Position numbers and translations under genes: made by a program
Shown here: positions 18,083 through 27,083 of the stretch, piece by piece
Numbering within the stretch: the stretch's first letter is position 1
Layout: each line of letters begins with the position of its first letter
Notes under the pieces: generated by a model
Seen by the model: the letters and a program-made list of their open reading frames with translations, nothing else
The model's database searches: none
Told to the model about the DNA's origin: nothing
Assembly (NCBI GenBank): GCA_013138975.1
Contig: WTBR01000053.1
Location: 1 to 44,026 of the forward strand
Direction of reading: 5' to 3'
Source of the DNA: Bacteroidales bacterium
Lineage (GTDB): Bacteria > Bacteroidota > Bacteroidia > Bacteroidales > UBA12077
DNA: 44,026 bases

Positions 18083-18498
18083 AATAATAGATTTAGAAAT
18101 ATCAAAGACAATGCAATTACAATAGGTAGATAAATCCAAATTATCGTTTTTGAAAAAAATACTTTCAAATAGGAATATTTACTTTTGTATATATTTATGG
18201 GTATCTCAAACGGTTTTACTTCTTGTCTTATTTCTTCTTTCGTGATTTCTGCCACATCATTATAGACTTTTCTAAACAATCGTTCTTGATGTAAATAATA
18301 AGAATCTAAAAACCAAAAAATAATAGTTGGAATAATGGGTAAAGCTACAAACCAAATCTCTTTGGTTGAAATATACACAGCTAATAATGCCGTTAATATA
18401 AGTACTGCAAAATTCTTTATCTGGAAAGAATTGGTATTCATTCGTGTTATAATATTTTGAATGAATTCTAAATGTTTTATTTTATTATCATCTATCAT
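18073..18498 (-). CDS. Small membrane protein paired with the TIR-NTPase
   Basis: This is a 141-residue protein. A short basic/amphipathic N-terminus (KHLEFIQNIITRMNTNSF) is followed by two adjacent TM helices (about 27-45 and 48-66), an amphipathic charged stretch (YYLHQERLFRKVYNDVAEITKEEI) and a C-terminal TM (about 117-139). This is the layout of SLATT-like or related 2-3 TM proteins found next to nucleotide- or NTPase-based defence genes, but I cannot assign the family firmly. Its stop overlaps the start of the TIR-NTPase gene by 10 bases, so the two are co-translated. A membrane-perforating effector or membrane anchor role is inferred. Confidence 0.75.
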   Translation of the reverse strand: MIDDNKIKHLEFIQNIITRMNTNSFQIKNFAVLILTALLAVYISTKEIWFVALPIIPTIIFWFLDSYYLHQERLFRKVYNDVAEITKEEIRQEVKPFEIPINIYKSKYSYLKVFFSKTIIWIYLPIVIALSLIFLNLLLCR

Positions 18499-18710
18499 AA
18501 CTTAAAAAAATATAACAAAAAAGTACTATTATCGTTATTGTACTGTGCGAGGACAAAATTATACGCTTTGACAAGCCTTTGAGTTTTGGATCTAGGGGGC
18601 TTGACAATGAGAATAATGTGTATTTGCCCCCATTTTCCTCTATAGGAAAGTGGGGGGCTTATTTTGTTGCGTTCAACTCCAAAAAATTGATTTAGCCCTC
18701 ACAGAATCAA

Positions 18711-18836
18711 CTATATCGTATAAATACGAAATTATAAAACCACGTCCTTTCTGATTTTCTTTGTGAGTTTAAAGATAATTAATATTAAACAATATCCAAT
18801 TCAACACTTTAAAAAAAGGTATCCAAAAACGACACC
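18711..18836 (-). repeat. Q repeat, copy 2 (partial)
   Basis: The blocks AAACAATATCCAATTCAACAC and GGTATCCAAAAACGACACCC align with the other Q copies. The ATGTGCCAC palindrome region is not preserved. It is upstream of the TIR unit, with R copy 3 directly adjoining. Bases 18,560-18,700 contain a GGGGGCTTGACAATG to TGGGGGGCTTATTT stretch with no gene. Confidence 0.5.
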
Positions 18837-18839
18837 CTT

Positions 18840-19034
18840 GCTCGGCATTTCCAATAGCTATCGAAACCTCGCTACATCGAATTTATTCTTGTAGTTTTTA
18901 ACGACTGTTTTCGATCCTCTGCGAACTTGAATTAACTCTAAAACAGCCTCATTTTTTCTAGTAAATTTGTCTGGCCACCTTGCAATTTGAAGAAAATTCC
19001 GAGCTGTTTCGATTTATAGACTTCGCTTTTCTGA
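18840..19034 (-). repeat. R repeat copy 3 joined to S repeat copy 3
   Basis: Bases 18,840-18,992 match the 3' half of R (CTCGGCATTTCCAATAGCTATC, TCGAATTTATTCTTGTAG, CAGCCTCATTTTTTC). Bases 18,998-19,034 match the S tail (GAGCTGTTTCGATTTATAGACTTCGC). The pair ends immediately before the HepT stop codon. Confidence 0.6.
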
Positions 19035-19048
19035 CTACACGTAGTGTC

Positions 19049-19393
19049 CTATTCTGATTTTTCAATTAAACCAAGAACTTCTTCTTTTAAATTTGGAATG
19101 TGTTTAGAAATAATTGCCCAGATGTTTTCATCAGAAATGCTATCATAAGAATGAATAATCTGATTTCTCAGTCCAACTATCCTTTTTGCATATTCTATTG
19201 GAAATTCAGGGTCTTTCTTTAATATTCTATTTACAGCTTCTCCGATTATTTCTAAGTCTCGTTCTACTGCTCTTTTCAACAAAGTATTTGATTGGTAATG
19301 TTTAAAATCTTTAGGATTTTCAATGAAATAACTTTCAATTTCAGCTATTGCTTCATGAATATCATACAGCCATTTTAGAATCCGCTCGTCCAT
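19049..19393 (-). CDS. hepT: HepT-family toxin (HEPN RNase, DUF86)
   Basis: The product is about 114 residues from the ATG at 19,393 (MDERILKWLYDIHEAIAEIE); an in-frame ATG at 19,417 adds eight residues. The HEPN RNase motif RX4HXY is present as RNQIIHSY, near residue 83. HepT proteins are RNA-cleaving toxins that the partner MntA neutralises by adding AMP residues to the motif tyrosine. The gene overlaps the upstream mntA-like gene by 32 bases (56 with the longer start), in the usual antitoxin-first order. It lies between repeat blocks, next to the TIR unit, as expected for an accessory or defence region. Confidence 0.9.
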   Translation of the reverse strand: MDERILKWLYDIHEAIAEIESYFIENPKDFKHYQSNTLLKRAVERDLEIIGEAVNRILKKDPEFPIEYAKRIVGLRNQIIHSYDSISDENIWAIISKHIPNLKEEVLGLIEKSE

Positions 19394-19685
19394 ATATTTT
19401 GATTTTAGTTCTATCAATTGAACGCCTAAGTATCGGGTTCTTTAAGGTTTGAATTTCTAATAAATCAACGTTTCTTTTAAAGAGACTTTCTAATGATTCT
19501 TTAAAGTCCATATAATTGTCAAAATAATCATAAAGTTCAACGTCTCCGAATTTAACAAGAAAATCGATATCACTTTGCTTGTTAAATAATTCAGTTAATA
19601 CTGACCCAAAGACATATAATTCACTAACCTTATATTTTTTGCATAAGGATATCAGTTTGCTTTTATGTTGTTTAATCAAATTCAT
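19362..19685 (-). CDS. mntA: MntA-family nucleotidyltransferase antitoxin
   Basis: This 107-residue minimal nucleotidyltransferase carries the canonical GSX10DXD motif (GSVLTELFNKQSDID, about residues 27-41) and a downstream third acidic residue in NVDLLEI. In characterised pairs MntA polyAMPylates HepT and so acts as the antitoxin. Length and motif spacing are normal, so it is probably active. It is the first gene of the pair. Confidence 0.9.
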   Translation of the reverse strand: MNLIKQHKSKLISLCKKYKVSELYVFGSVLTELFNKQSDIDFLVKFGDVELYDYFDNYMDFKESLESLFKRNVDLLEIQTLKNPILRRSIDRTKIKIYGRADSKMAV

Positions 19686-19774
19686 ACCTTACGAAGATAG
19701 CAATTAAAAGATATTTCATCAAATATTTTGCAGTTTCTCTATCTTATGCCGTTCGATGGTATTATTCTAGTTTT

Positions 19775-19908
19775 AAATGCATACGCATTTATGTAGCAAA
19801 TGCTAACAAAATTAGAATAAGGTAGTTGATGTCCGATAACTATCGGAATGCTGAACGGCTTAGATTTTTAGACTACGCTCATCTGAAGATCGTTGCACTA
19901 TTTTGCCG
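19775..19908 (-). repeat. S repeat, copy 4 (long form)
   Basis: This fuller S copy begins AAATGCATACGCATTT, continues TAGCAAATGCTAACAAAATTAG, has the hairpin CCGATAACTATCGG and ends GACTACGCTCATCTG. TTTTGCCGCTTTTTTT (19,893-19,908) is a half of the R hairpin. It fills the gap between MntA and the oxidoreductase gene. Confidence 0.6.
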
Positions 19909-20013
19909 CTTTTTTTACTGATAGAAAAATGGAAGATTAAAAGATGATTACGAGCCACCAAATCCTCGTAATTTTCATAAGGCATGTTGTGCGTTCCTTA
20001 TTCATTTAGAGTA

Positions 20014-20943
20014 TTATACTGTAATAACCACGTTCCCTTTTTTATGCCCTTTATCAACATACCTATGAGCTTCTACTATTTGTTCCATTGTATAGCGTTT
20101 GTCTATTACTGATCTTAGCTTTCCTGCCTCGCAAAGTTCTTTAAGAAAGATAAGGTCTTCAACCTTTATCTTAAAGTTGCTTGACATAGCTAAAACGTTA
20201 ATAAAGTTTCCTGACTTTTTCAAAGATTTTTTACGTTTTGAAGATGCAATCTTGCCTACTGCATCAAAAATAAGGTCATAATTATCATCGCTTTGAGAAA
20301 AATCTTCTTGCGTGTAATCGAATAGTTTATCGGCTCCTAAGGATTTTACCATTTCCAAATTTGCAGTACTGCATACTCCTGTAACTTCTGCACCAAAATA
20401 TTTAGCTAGCTGCACTGCATAAGTACCTACACTACCAGAAGCTCCATATATTAATACCTTTTGACCCTTCTTAATATTCGATTTTCTAAGATTATACAAT
20501 GCTGTTAATCCTCCATTTGAAACCGGAGCGGCTTCCTCGTAGGTCATATTACTTGGTTTTATTGCCAAAATACCATCTTCAGGCATACAGCGATACTGTG
20601 CATAAGCACCGAATTCAAATTCAGTGGATGCAAAAACAGAGTCGCCTTTCTTAAACAACTTAACTTCTTTGCCTACTGCTTCAATTTCTCCTGCCAATTC
20701 CATTCCAAGTATTTTTTTTCTTGGTCCTTTGAACCCGATCATTATTCGCATTATTGGCTTGAAAAAGAAATCCCTGACTGTGCCTAAGCCAGGTTCTAAA
20801 CGACGAACTTTTGTATCTCCTATGTGTACAGTTGTAGCATGTACTTTTATCAGTACTTCATTATCTTTAGGCACAGGTTTTTCCACTTCTACCATCCGAA
20901 GAACCTCCGGTGATCCGTATTTGGTACAAACAATGGCTTTCAT
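20014..20943 (-). CDS. Quinone-oxidoreductase-like MDR family dehydrogenase
   Basis: This is a full-length 309-residue cytoplasmic medium-chain dehydrogenase/reductase. The N-terminal GroES-like domain ([43 protein letters not shown]) lacks the cysteine set for structural zinc. The Rossmann domain has [27 protein letters not shown] (about 165-190). This places it with the zinc-free NADPH-dependent quinone or enone reductases. It is monocistronic. The substrate cannot be told. Confidence 0.92.
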   Translation of the reverse strand: MKAIVCTKYGSPEVLRMVEVEKPVPKDNEVLIKVHATTVHIGDTKVRRLEPGLGTVRDFFFKPIMRIMIGFKGPRKKILGMELAGEIEAVGKEVKLFKKGDSVFASTEFEFGAYAQYRCMPEDGILAIKPSNMTYEEAAPVSNGGLTALYNLRKSNIKKGQKVLIYGASGSVGTYAVQLAKYFGAEVTGVCSTANLEMVKSLGADKLFDYTQEDFSQSDDNYDLIFDAVGKIASSKRKKSLKKSGNFINVLAMSSNFKIKVEDLIFLKELCEAGKLRSVIDKRYTMEQIVEAHRYVDKGHKKGNVVITV

Positions 20944-21039
20944 TTTTTATATTTTTAAAATATTATAATCACATGTCAATCTAATTCTGACTAATACAGA
21001 AATTATCCGCTGATTTTCAGTTATTTGTATTTTATTTTA

Positions 21040-21861
21040 TCATTTTTCACTCCATATACGACTAACAAATTGTGTAGAATCAATAAATGGATTTCGGCTA
21101 TGTTGGATTTTAAAAACTTCATTATTTCGCGTTATCTCCTTTTCACTTACCGGATCTTCCTTATGCCATTTAAGCAAAATATCTAAGTACCATTCTTCAA
21201 AAACAATATAACTGCTACCATCAAGAATAATCTCAGTTGAACTGGTATTATTTTTCCAAGCACCTATCAGGTTTTGATAACGGGTCGCCATATAAAAATA
21301 TGTGCGGGCAAAATCACCTTTATATTCATCTATAGGCTCAAATACGATATCAGTAGAACTACCCTCACGTATGCCCAGTAAACTGCCATTTTCTGATTTC
21401 CACGTTATTTTCAGGCTATCGACTTCTCCAAAAGGATAATTACTTCGTTTGCTGTTCACATAGCCATCGGTGGGATAAATATGAAACAGATCTGTATACA
21501 TTGGCTTAGCCTTGTTAAACCAACTTGCAGGAAAAGAATGTTCCCTGTTGTAACAGTCCCCTTCAGTTTTATAGTTTCCACATTGATCATCTTTAAATTT
21601 GTATACGTAAGGTGGTGTTTCATCGGGAGTATCAGAATACATATCCCATACCGTACCATCCGGCTTAGCATCAGATAAGGTGAATTTATCCCACAATTTT
21701 TTATAACTCACCGCTGTGCTCGTTTTTATTATATCAAATAAAGCCGTCTTCAACTCTTGCCCATTCAAACTTTCAGCACTCTTATAATAATCAGGTGTTG
21801 GTTGTGCGTATATAATATTACACACAATAATGCCTACTACTAGTAATAAATATTTATTCAT
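21040..21861 (-). CDS. Secreted endonuclease I family nuclease
   Basis: The 273-residue protein has a signal peptide (MNKYLLLVVGIIVCNIIYAQ, cleavage after residue 19-20). The endonuclease I core includes the active-site segment NREHSFPASWF (about 107-117, catalytic His in REH), TDLFHIYPTDGYVNSKRSNYPFGEV and ARTYFYMATRY with RNNEVFKIQHSRNPFID near the end. These match EndA-type DNases that degrade extracellular DNA. Such enzymes are common secreted nucleases in Bacteroidota, where they serve phosphate or nucleotide scavenging. It is monocistronic. Confidence 0.93.
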   Translation of the reverse strand: MNKYLLLVVGIIVCNIIYAQPTPDYYKSAESLNGQELKTALFDIIKTSTAVSYKKLWDKFTLSDAKPDGTVWDMYSDTPDETPPYVYKFKDDQCGNYKTEGDCYNREHSFPASWFNKAKPMYTDLFHIYPTDGYVNSKRSNYPFGEVDSLKITWKSENGSLLGIREGSSTDIVFEPIDEYKGDFARTYFYMATRYQNLIGAWKNNTSSTEIILDGSSYIVFEEWYLDILLKWHKEDPVSEKEITRNNEVFKIQHSRNPFIDSTQFVSRIWSEK

Positions 21862-22458
21862 TGTTTTTGTATTTAAAGTATTAATATTAAATGCTTTTCC
21901 CGATTACATTAAGTTAATTTTCTAAATTTTAAACGAGGTTTTCTGATATTAATATTGTTAACCCAGCCTTCAATAATTATAAATCAATATTTAAAATTAA
22001 CATTTTAATGCGACGTCAGATTTAATTTTTCCTTTTACCTTTTAAAATAACTTACAAGTTATGAATTACAAGACGTCAATTCAATTTTACGAACATAAAT
22101 ATAATTTCACGTAATGAGAGTTTCAAATTTTACATTTTAGTTTATTAGTTCTTTAACACGGAATCTGTTTGCAGGCAGACAGATCAAAAACTAAATATTC
22201 GTAACTTTTTGTTTTATATAGCCTTCGAGGGCAATTCGACAGAGCTCAGTAACCACCTCAGGCTACGTGCGATTAATACCAAAAACACTTACTAAGCGGA
22301 GCATTCACACATAAATTAGGCTTGAATTGAAAACTACACCGAGCGGCTTTGATTTATAGACTATCCTCATCTAATAGCATTGCAAAAAAGAAATTAACAA
22401 AAAAATGTCAGGTAATGAGTAAACATACGACTTATTAAAAAACGCTGTAAAAATTACC
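21862..22458. other. Long intergenic region between divergent genes
   Basis: No gene is seen. The left part is AT-rich and probably holds the endonuclease promoter. Bases 22,012-22,075 carry GACGTCAG and AAGACGTC near an ACTTACAAGTTATG palindrome. Bases 22,330-22,376 are S copy 5 (GAGCGGCTTTGATTTATAGACTATCCTCATC). Confidence 0.45.
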
Positions 22459-23712
22459 ATGAGGTATACACTAATCATTTTTTTTCTGCTCTTTGTTGAA
22501 ACAATTTCTGCACAACAAATGCAATTTAAAATAATACATGTAGAATTTTCAGGATTGAAAAGATGTAAACCAGATTACATTTCCAAATGCATGCTATCTG
22601 AAAAGCTAATGTATGTAGATTCAAATATTATAGAAAGTGACATTCAAAATATAAGAAACACCGATTTATTTACATCTGTTTCTTATACATTAGATGAAAC
22701 TCCTGAAGGAATTATTCTTTCAATTCAAGTAAAAGAAAAGTTAAGTATTATGCCTAGTGTTCAGGGTGCACTGACGGGTGATAATAAATGGTTTCAAATT
22801 GGTTTTATTGATTTTCATTTTTTAGGAAAGGGAATTACATTTGCTGCTTTTTACAAATACTTTGACAAATCATCGTTTCTAAGCTATGTTAATATTCCTT
22901 ATATAAATGATTCTCAGTGGGGACTATTTACTGAATTTAAGTTAGACAGAAAAGAAGAACCTGTGTACATTAATGATAATCCCGTATTCTATAATGCTGA
23001 TTACATAACAGTCTCTCTCCTTTTAACAAAAGAAATAATATTTAACCGTCGAATTAAATCAGGATTCAGATATAATGAAAGAAATTATACTTTGATGCAG
23101 GATGATTCTAGTTCCACCTTAACGAATGAAAAGCATATTGAAAGAAATATTGTAATAGAATATGAAGACAGGGCAAAACTTAATTTCAATAAACAATACC
23201 TAACAGGCTTTTCAATATTGGCTATATTTCAAACTGCCATAATACCGTATAATGATAATTGGTATACAAGCTTTCAATTTGAAGGAAAATACTTCGTTAA
23301 ACTTGGAAAAAAAGGGAACTTAGGATTAAGAAATCGTATTGGTTTATTTGAAAATACTAAGGACGTTTTTGTTCCATTAATTCATGATAGCTTTGTAAAT
23401 ATTCGTGGAATAGGTAATACATATGATAGAGGAACAGCTGAGTTTACTTTAAATACTGAGTATAGACATACTGCATTCGATTGGCGCGAAATATCACTTC
23501 AATTGGTTGGATTTGCCGATATTTCTGCTTTAAATCAAGGAAAAAGTGTTATCAAAAACTTATTTAATTATTCCAATACCGAAATTTATGTGGGCCCCGG
23601 CTTCCGTCTGCATTTTCACAAGGTATCAACTTTAATATTACGAGTCGATTATGGGTTTTCAGTAATTGATTCGAGATCCGGGTTCGTGGCTGGACTAAAA
23701 CAATATTTCTAA
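22459..23712 (+). CDS. BamA/TamA-like outer-membrane protein with one POTRA domain
   Basis: A 417-residue protein with signal peptide (MRYTLIIFFLLFVETISAQQ). Residues about 23-95 form one POTRA domain (FKIIHVEFSGLKRCKPDYIS, IRNTDLFTSVSYTLDETPEG, GIILSIQVKEK). The rest alternates aromatic and hydrophobic residues as in a 16-strand Omp85 barrel and ends in an aromatic residue (GLKQYF), the usual outer-membrane assembly signal. It is shorter than BamA (about 800), which carries five POTRAs, so it is not the essential insertase. It resembles single-POTRA ShlB/patatin-associated or TamA-like barrels. No partner gene is adjacent. Confidence 0.85.
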   Translation: MRYTLIIFFLLFVETISAQQMQFKIIHVEFSGLKRCKPDYISKCMLSEKLMYVDSNIIESDIQNIRNTDLFTSVSYTLDETPEGIILSIQVKEKLSIMPSVQGALTGDNKWFQIGFIDFHFLGKGITFAAFYKYFDKSSFLSYVNIPYINDSQWGLFTEFKLDRKEEPVYINDNPVFYNADYITVSLLLTKEIIFNRRIKSGFRYNERNYTLMQDDSSSTLTNEKHIERNIVIEYEDRAKLNFNKQYLTGFSILAIFQTAIIPYNDNWYTSFQFEGKYFVKLGKKGNLGLRNRIGLFENTKDVFVPLIHDSFVNIRGIGNTYDRGTAEFTLNTEYRHTAFDWREISLQLVGFADISALNQGKSVIKNLFNYSNTEIYVGPGFRLHFHKVSTLILRVDYGFSVIDSRSGFVAGLKQYF

Positions 23713-23732
23713 AATCAATCAATTAAACTCCT

Positions 23733-24075
23733 GCTTGGCATTTCCGATAAGTATCGAGACCTTGCTACGTCGCATTTATTTTTATAGTTTTTAAAACTGT
23801 TTTTAGTATGTTTCCGTCTTCTGCAAACTTGAATTACCTCTAATACCGCCTCTTTTTTCCTTGTAAATATCTACCCAAAAATTCAACTTGAAAAGTAAGA
23901 AAATATAATACTCCCTGATCTTTGATTTGATATCCTGTTGGCATATAAATTGTTTTATCAATGAAAGAAAAAGCTTTTAATTGCAATATTGAATTACAAA
24001 TTCAATAATAAAGAAAGCGGCAAAATATTTGCTGTTTAGCTTCTTCGAGTTTATTTCATATGCTGCCTAGCTAGA
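23733..24075 (-). repeat. R repeat, copy 4 (near full length)
   Basis: About 343 bp. On the minus strand the hairpin GCGGCAAA-type (24,017-24,035, degenerate), a start codon at 23,944 and the frame MPTGYQIKDQGVLYFLTFQV can be read. These are the first 20 residues of a Y1 REP-associated transposase. The frame is then lost and the common block TCTTCTGCAAACTTGAATTA to GCTTGGCATTTCCGATAAG follows. It is a non-autonomous derivative. Confidence 0.75.
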
Positions 24076-24217
24076 AAAACCAATTGCGAAAAATTGGCGA
24101 TTTTAAAATTGCTATTTACATTTTCATTATTCTTAACTTTATAAATTAAGATTCTCTGTATTTTAAAAGCTTTAATGCATATTTGCACAAAATTTAAATG
24201 AAAGCCGGAAAAACACA

Positions 24218-24811
24218 ATGAATTCTCAAACAACACTTAAAGAACAATGTATTAAACTTCCTGAAGTAAAATTCCCAGAAAACCTATCACTTTACAAAGC
24301 ATTCAAAAAAAGGGAATCCAAAAGAGATATGACGGAAAAGGAGTTTACCTTACAGGAAATCTCGAATTTATTGTGGGCTGCATGTGGCATTAACAGAGAA
24401 AACGGAAAAAGCACAGCTCCTCTCCTATGGAAGCATCACGTACATATTGCATCCGTATATGGAGTACATAAATACGATGCTGAAAAGAATAAGCTGAACA
24501 AAGTTCTGGAAGAGGATATCCGATCCAAAATGGCATTTCAGGATTTTGTGAATAAGGCTCCCCTGATCATCATTCTTGGAGTTAATACAGATGATATGAA
24601 AAACGATTGGCTTGAACGTCTGGGAGGAAAAGATTTTTATGCGGGAAATCAGACCAGTGCCGTATCCCAAAACATATACCTTTATGCTGCTGCCATTGAT
24701 ATTTCCACTGTAGCAATGACTTGGTATGATAAGAAATTTGTTGATGAAAAATTAGGATTTACCGGAGGTATGCAATCATTTATAATACATCCTATTGGGT
24801 ATGGAAAGTAA
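24218..24811 (+). CDS. Nitroreductase-family protein (SagB-like)
   Basis: This 197-residue protein has the nitroreductase fold. SLYKAFKKRESKRDMTEKEFTLQEISNLLWAACGINR (about 26-63) is the FMN-binding N-terminal signature, with Arg/Lys in the RxSxR position. TAPLLWKHHVHIASVYGVHKYD and SQNIYLYAAAIDISTVAMTWYD follow, and a terminal HPIGYGK is typical. The family comprises FMN-dependent NAD(P)H oxidoreductases acting on nitro compounds, quinones or enones. No lipoprotein or TAT signal is visible in this copy, though many relatives have one. It is monocistronic, followed directly by R copy 5. Confidence 0.88.
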   Translation: MNSQTTLKEQCIKLPEVKFPENLSLYKAFKKRESKRDMTEKEFTLQEISNLLWAACGINRENGKSTAPLLWKHHVHIASVYGVHKYDAEKNKLNKVLEEDIRSKMAFQDFVNKAPLIIILGVNTDDMKNDWLERLGGKDFYAGNQTSAVSQNIYLYAAAIDISTVAMTWYDKKFVDEKLGFTGGMQSFIIHPIGYGK

Positions 24812-24838
24812 TCTCTAAAATCAAGTCAAAATCCCCCT

Positions 24839-25177
24839 GCTTGGCATTTACGATAGTTATCGGAACCTCGCTAGGTCGAATTTATTCTTGCAGTTTTTAT
24901 CTACTGTTCTTAATTTATTTTTCATTTTCGGCAAATTTGTTACCTCTACAACAGCCTCGTTTTTTTTAAAATATTTTTGTGCACCCTACAATTTGCAGAG
25001 TAAAATAATAAGCAGCATCATGGTCTTTTATCTGATATTCTGTTGGCATATTAATTGTTTTAATTAATAATAAAACAATTAATTACAATATTGAATTACA
25101 AATTCAATTAAAAAGAAAGTGGCAAAACATTTGCCGCTTAGCTTCTTCGAGTTTATTTTATATGCCGCCTAGCGGGG
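24839..25177 (-). repeat. R repeat, copy 5 (near full length)
   Basis: It contains the hairpin GTGGCAAAACATTTGCCGC (25,119-25,137), a start at 25,049 with frame MPTEYQIKDHDAAYYFTLQIV, and the common 3' block ending CTTGGCATTTACGATAG. The right end joins the YiiX-like remnant without a gap. Confidence 0.75.
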
Positions 25178-25368
25178 GGTATCCTCTTTATTTTTGCTTA
25201 CTGAAGAAATTTTATCAAAAAAATCGAAGCCGGCATTTTTCATATTCTTATAATCATAAGCTTTGCCAACCTGTTCAATAATAAAATTATACATTTGATC
25301 CTCGTCAATTTTGCTTCTAATCTCATCAGATAGCCTTGCAATCCATATATCCCCTTTATAAAAAGGTA
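25178..25368 (-). pseudogene. Fragment of a YiiX-like hydrolase gene
   Basis: An open stretch of about 63 codons (GDIWIARLSDEIRSKIDED, KAYDYKNMKNAGFDF) aligns nearly codon for codon with the middle of the intact gene at 33,412-34,098 (there 33,610-33,795). The catalytic His and Cys regions are both absent. R copy 5 cuts it on the left and a hairpin cuts it on the right at the equivalent of AAAGGTA. It is a truncated second copy. Confidence 0.85.
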
Positions 25369-25443
25369 AACCGGCCTGTCATTTTATATTGGGTCAGGCC
25401 GGCAGATAAAATATTATCTGTCTCAGGTCAATCTGCAGATTGA
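25369..25443 (-). terminator. Three consecutive hairpins after the hydrolase gene
   Basis: In minus-strand order: TCAATCTGCAGATTGA (25,428-25,443, perfect palindrome), CAGATAA-AATA-TTATCTG (25,403-25,420), and CCGGCCTG (25,395-25,402) pairing with CAGGCCGG (25,371-25,378) followed by TTTACC. The third with its T run is the best terminator for the serine hydrolase gene. Confidence 0.6.
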
Positions 25444-25458
25444 ACAGATGGGCTTTAT

Positions 25459-26595
25459 TTAGGTCATTACCCATTCTCTGCTTTGAGCATCTCTCCTTCG
25501 GTGACGGTCTTCGCTATCAAATCTTAATCCGGCAATACTCTGCCATATATCTTTATTCACTGTTGCCCAAAGGTAATAGCTGTGCTCTGCAATTCCATGT
25601 ATCAGAGGGCTGCAATCGACTTGATGAACCTTGTTATGCACCAGGGATGGGTGTGCACTACCAGTATGCCCTAATCTTTCATTAGAATGTTTAGAGTATT
25701 TAGAAATTTCCATCGCCAAATCTCCATCATTAAAATAAACCGTTATTTTACTTGCCATTTCATGCAATTGTGACATTTCATTTCCACTTTCTAGCACGTC
25801 ATCTTTCACATCAGGAGCACATAAAAAAATATTTTTAAACATTTTAGGAAGTGCATGACCTCCGCTATATCTAATAATCTTATTTTTTAGTGCATTTTTT
25901 AATAAATAATTACCCATTGAATGACAAAGGAGGTGAATCTCCTGATTACAAAGCACCTCATTACCTTTCAATGCTTCAGTTTGTAAGGCAGCCAGATAAT
26001 CTTTCAATTTTAAAAAAGCTCGTCCCAATGCTTTTGCAGAATCTCGCGCATCTTCCCGATCCGAATGATAGGCAGCAAATGGCATCTTACTCCCATTAGA
26101 CGGCCAGCTAAAAAGAACAACCGCTATGTTTTTTTCACTGTCAGATCGGTGGGAGTTTAACATAAATTCTAAAGCAAGAGCCCCTCCTACTGCGTCCTCC
26201 CAACTTACACTATATCCATGAATGTAAATAACAACATCTGCTGCATTCATCATCACATCTTTCAGACTTTTAAATAATCTGGTTGAAGAATTTTTTTCGA
26301 CTTCAAGCTGTTTCTCTACCTGTGATGTCAGATCTTCAAAGGCAGATATTGTAGTATTTTCTGCCTGTTTGGCGAAATACTCAGAAAGCTTTTCACCGTC
26401 ACCAATTCTCCCATTTTCAAATTCTTTATCTAGGTATTGTTGAACCTTGGGTGGATCATAATCAATTTCCAGTTCTCCAAAACGCAGGTTTTCACGGCCG
26501 TCGGCACTGAATTCCTTTCCATATCTGGTAGGTTTCCATTGATCATTTCCTTCATGGTTACGGTTTGTGGCAAAAAACAACTTTGTATTTTTCAT
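25459..26595 (-). CDS. Alpha/beta hydrolase, DUF900-like
   Basis: The 378-residue protein has an alpha/beta-hydrolase fold. An oxyanion region VVIYIHGYSVSWEDAVGG (about 122-139), a strand VVLFSWPSNGSKMPFAAYHSDREDA typical of DUF900, a nucleophile elbow CHSMG (about 222-226), Asp in YFNDGDLAM and His in GIAEHSYY can be seen. The N-terminus (KLFFATNRNHEGNDQWKPTRYG) is a feature of this family, and no signal peptide is present. The role is unknown; relatives are annotated as esterases. The ending DRHRRRDAQSREWVMT is unusually charged. It is monocistronic with strong hairpins downstream. Confidence 0.88.
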   Translation of the reverse strand: MKNTKLFFATNRNHEGNDQWKPTRYGKEFSADGRENLRFGELEIDYDPPKVQQYLDKEFENGRIGDGEKLSEYFAKQAENTTISAFEDLTSQVEKQLEVEKNSSTRLFKSLKDVMMNAADVVIYIHGYSVSWEDAVGGALALEFMLNSHRSDSEKNIAVVLFSWPSNGSKMPFAAYHSDREDARDSAKALGRAFLKLKDYLAALQTEALKGNEVLCNQEIHLLCHSMGNYLLKNALKNKIIRYSGGHALPKMFKNIFLCAPDVKDDVLESGNEMSQLHEMASKITVYFNDGDLAMEISKYSKHSNERLGHTGSAHPSLVHNKVHQVDCSPLIHGIAEHSYYLWATVNKDIWQSIAGLRFDSEDRHRRRDAQSREWVMT

Positions 26596-26829
26596 ATTTT
26601 TAAATTAAAATTTGATATTATATTAAACTTCAAATAGTTTATTTCATCTTTTATCTTATCAAGTGGTCTAGCCCCCTATTAATCGGACTATTTTATATTA
26701 TGTGACAAAATCATAACAAAGCTTGTAAGTAAAAAATTCCCCGATAAGCGAAGTCTCTTACTTCGTTTGATCTAATTTAATCGTCTCCAAACTACAAATA
26801 AAATTTAACAATATGTTTTCTAAGGCATA

Positions 26830-26931
26830 TCAGTTAATACAACAAAAATAAAATATGCCAATCCAGTTGATTACCTGAAATGTTAGATAATACAATCCTT
26901 CGTGGTTTTTTATTTGATAACCGGTAGACAT
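26830..26931 (-). pseudogene. N-terminal remnant of a REP-associated tyrosine transposase
   Basis: A 33-codon frame starts at the ATG at 26,931: MSTGYQIKNHEGLYYLTFQV, continuing INWIGIF before it degenerates. This is the N-terminus of Bacteroidota Y1 transposases, in a different sequence version from that in the R copies. No HUH motif or catalytic Tyr remains. It sits in the 26,596-27,285 intergenic region. Confidence 0.8.
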
Positions 26932-27083
26932 TTAAATTTTACTCTCTCTTTTAAAATTCTTATTTGATGTTTTCATACTGTAGACTAAGTCTACTCTTTA
27001 TTTGCGCCGAAGTCAGAGACTTCGCCGAGCGGAGCATATTCTACCTAAAAATAACTCAACTCATTATAATTTTGCTTTTACAA

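Noticed and set aside
22459..23712. BamA itself
   Set aside because: Only one POTRA domain fits in the N-terminal 95 residues and the protein is half the length of BamA, so it is an accessory Omp85-type protein.
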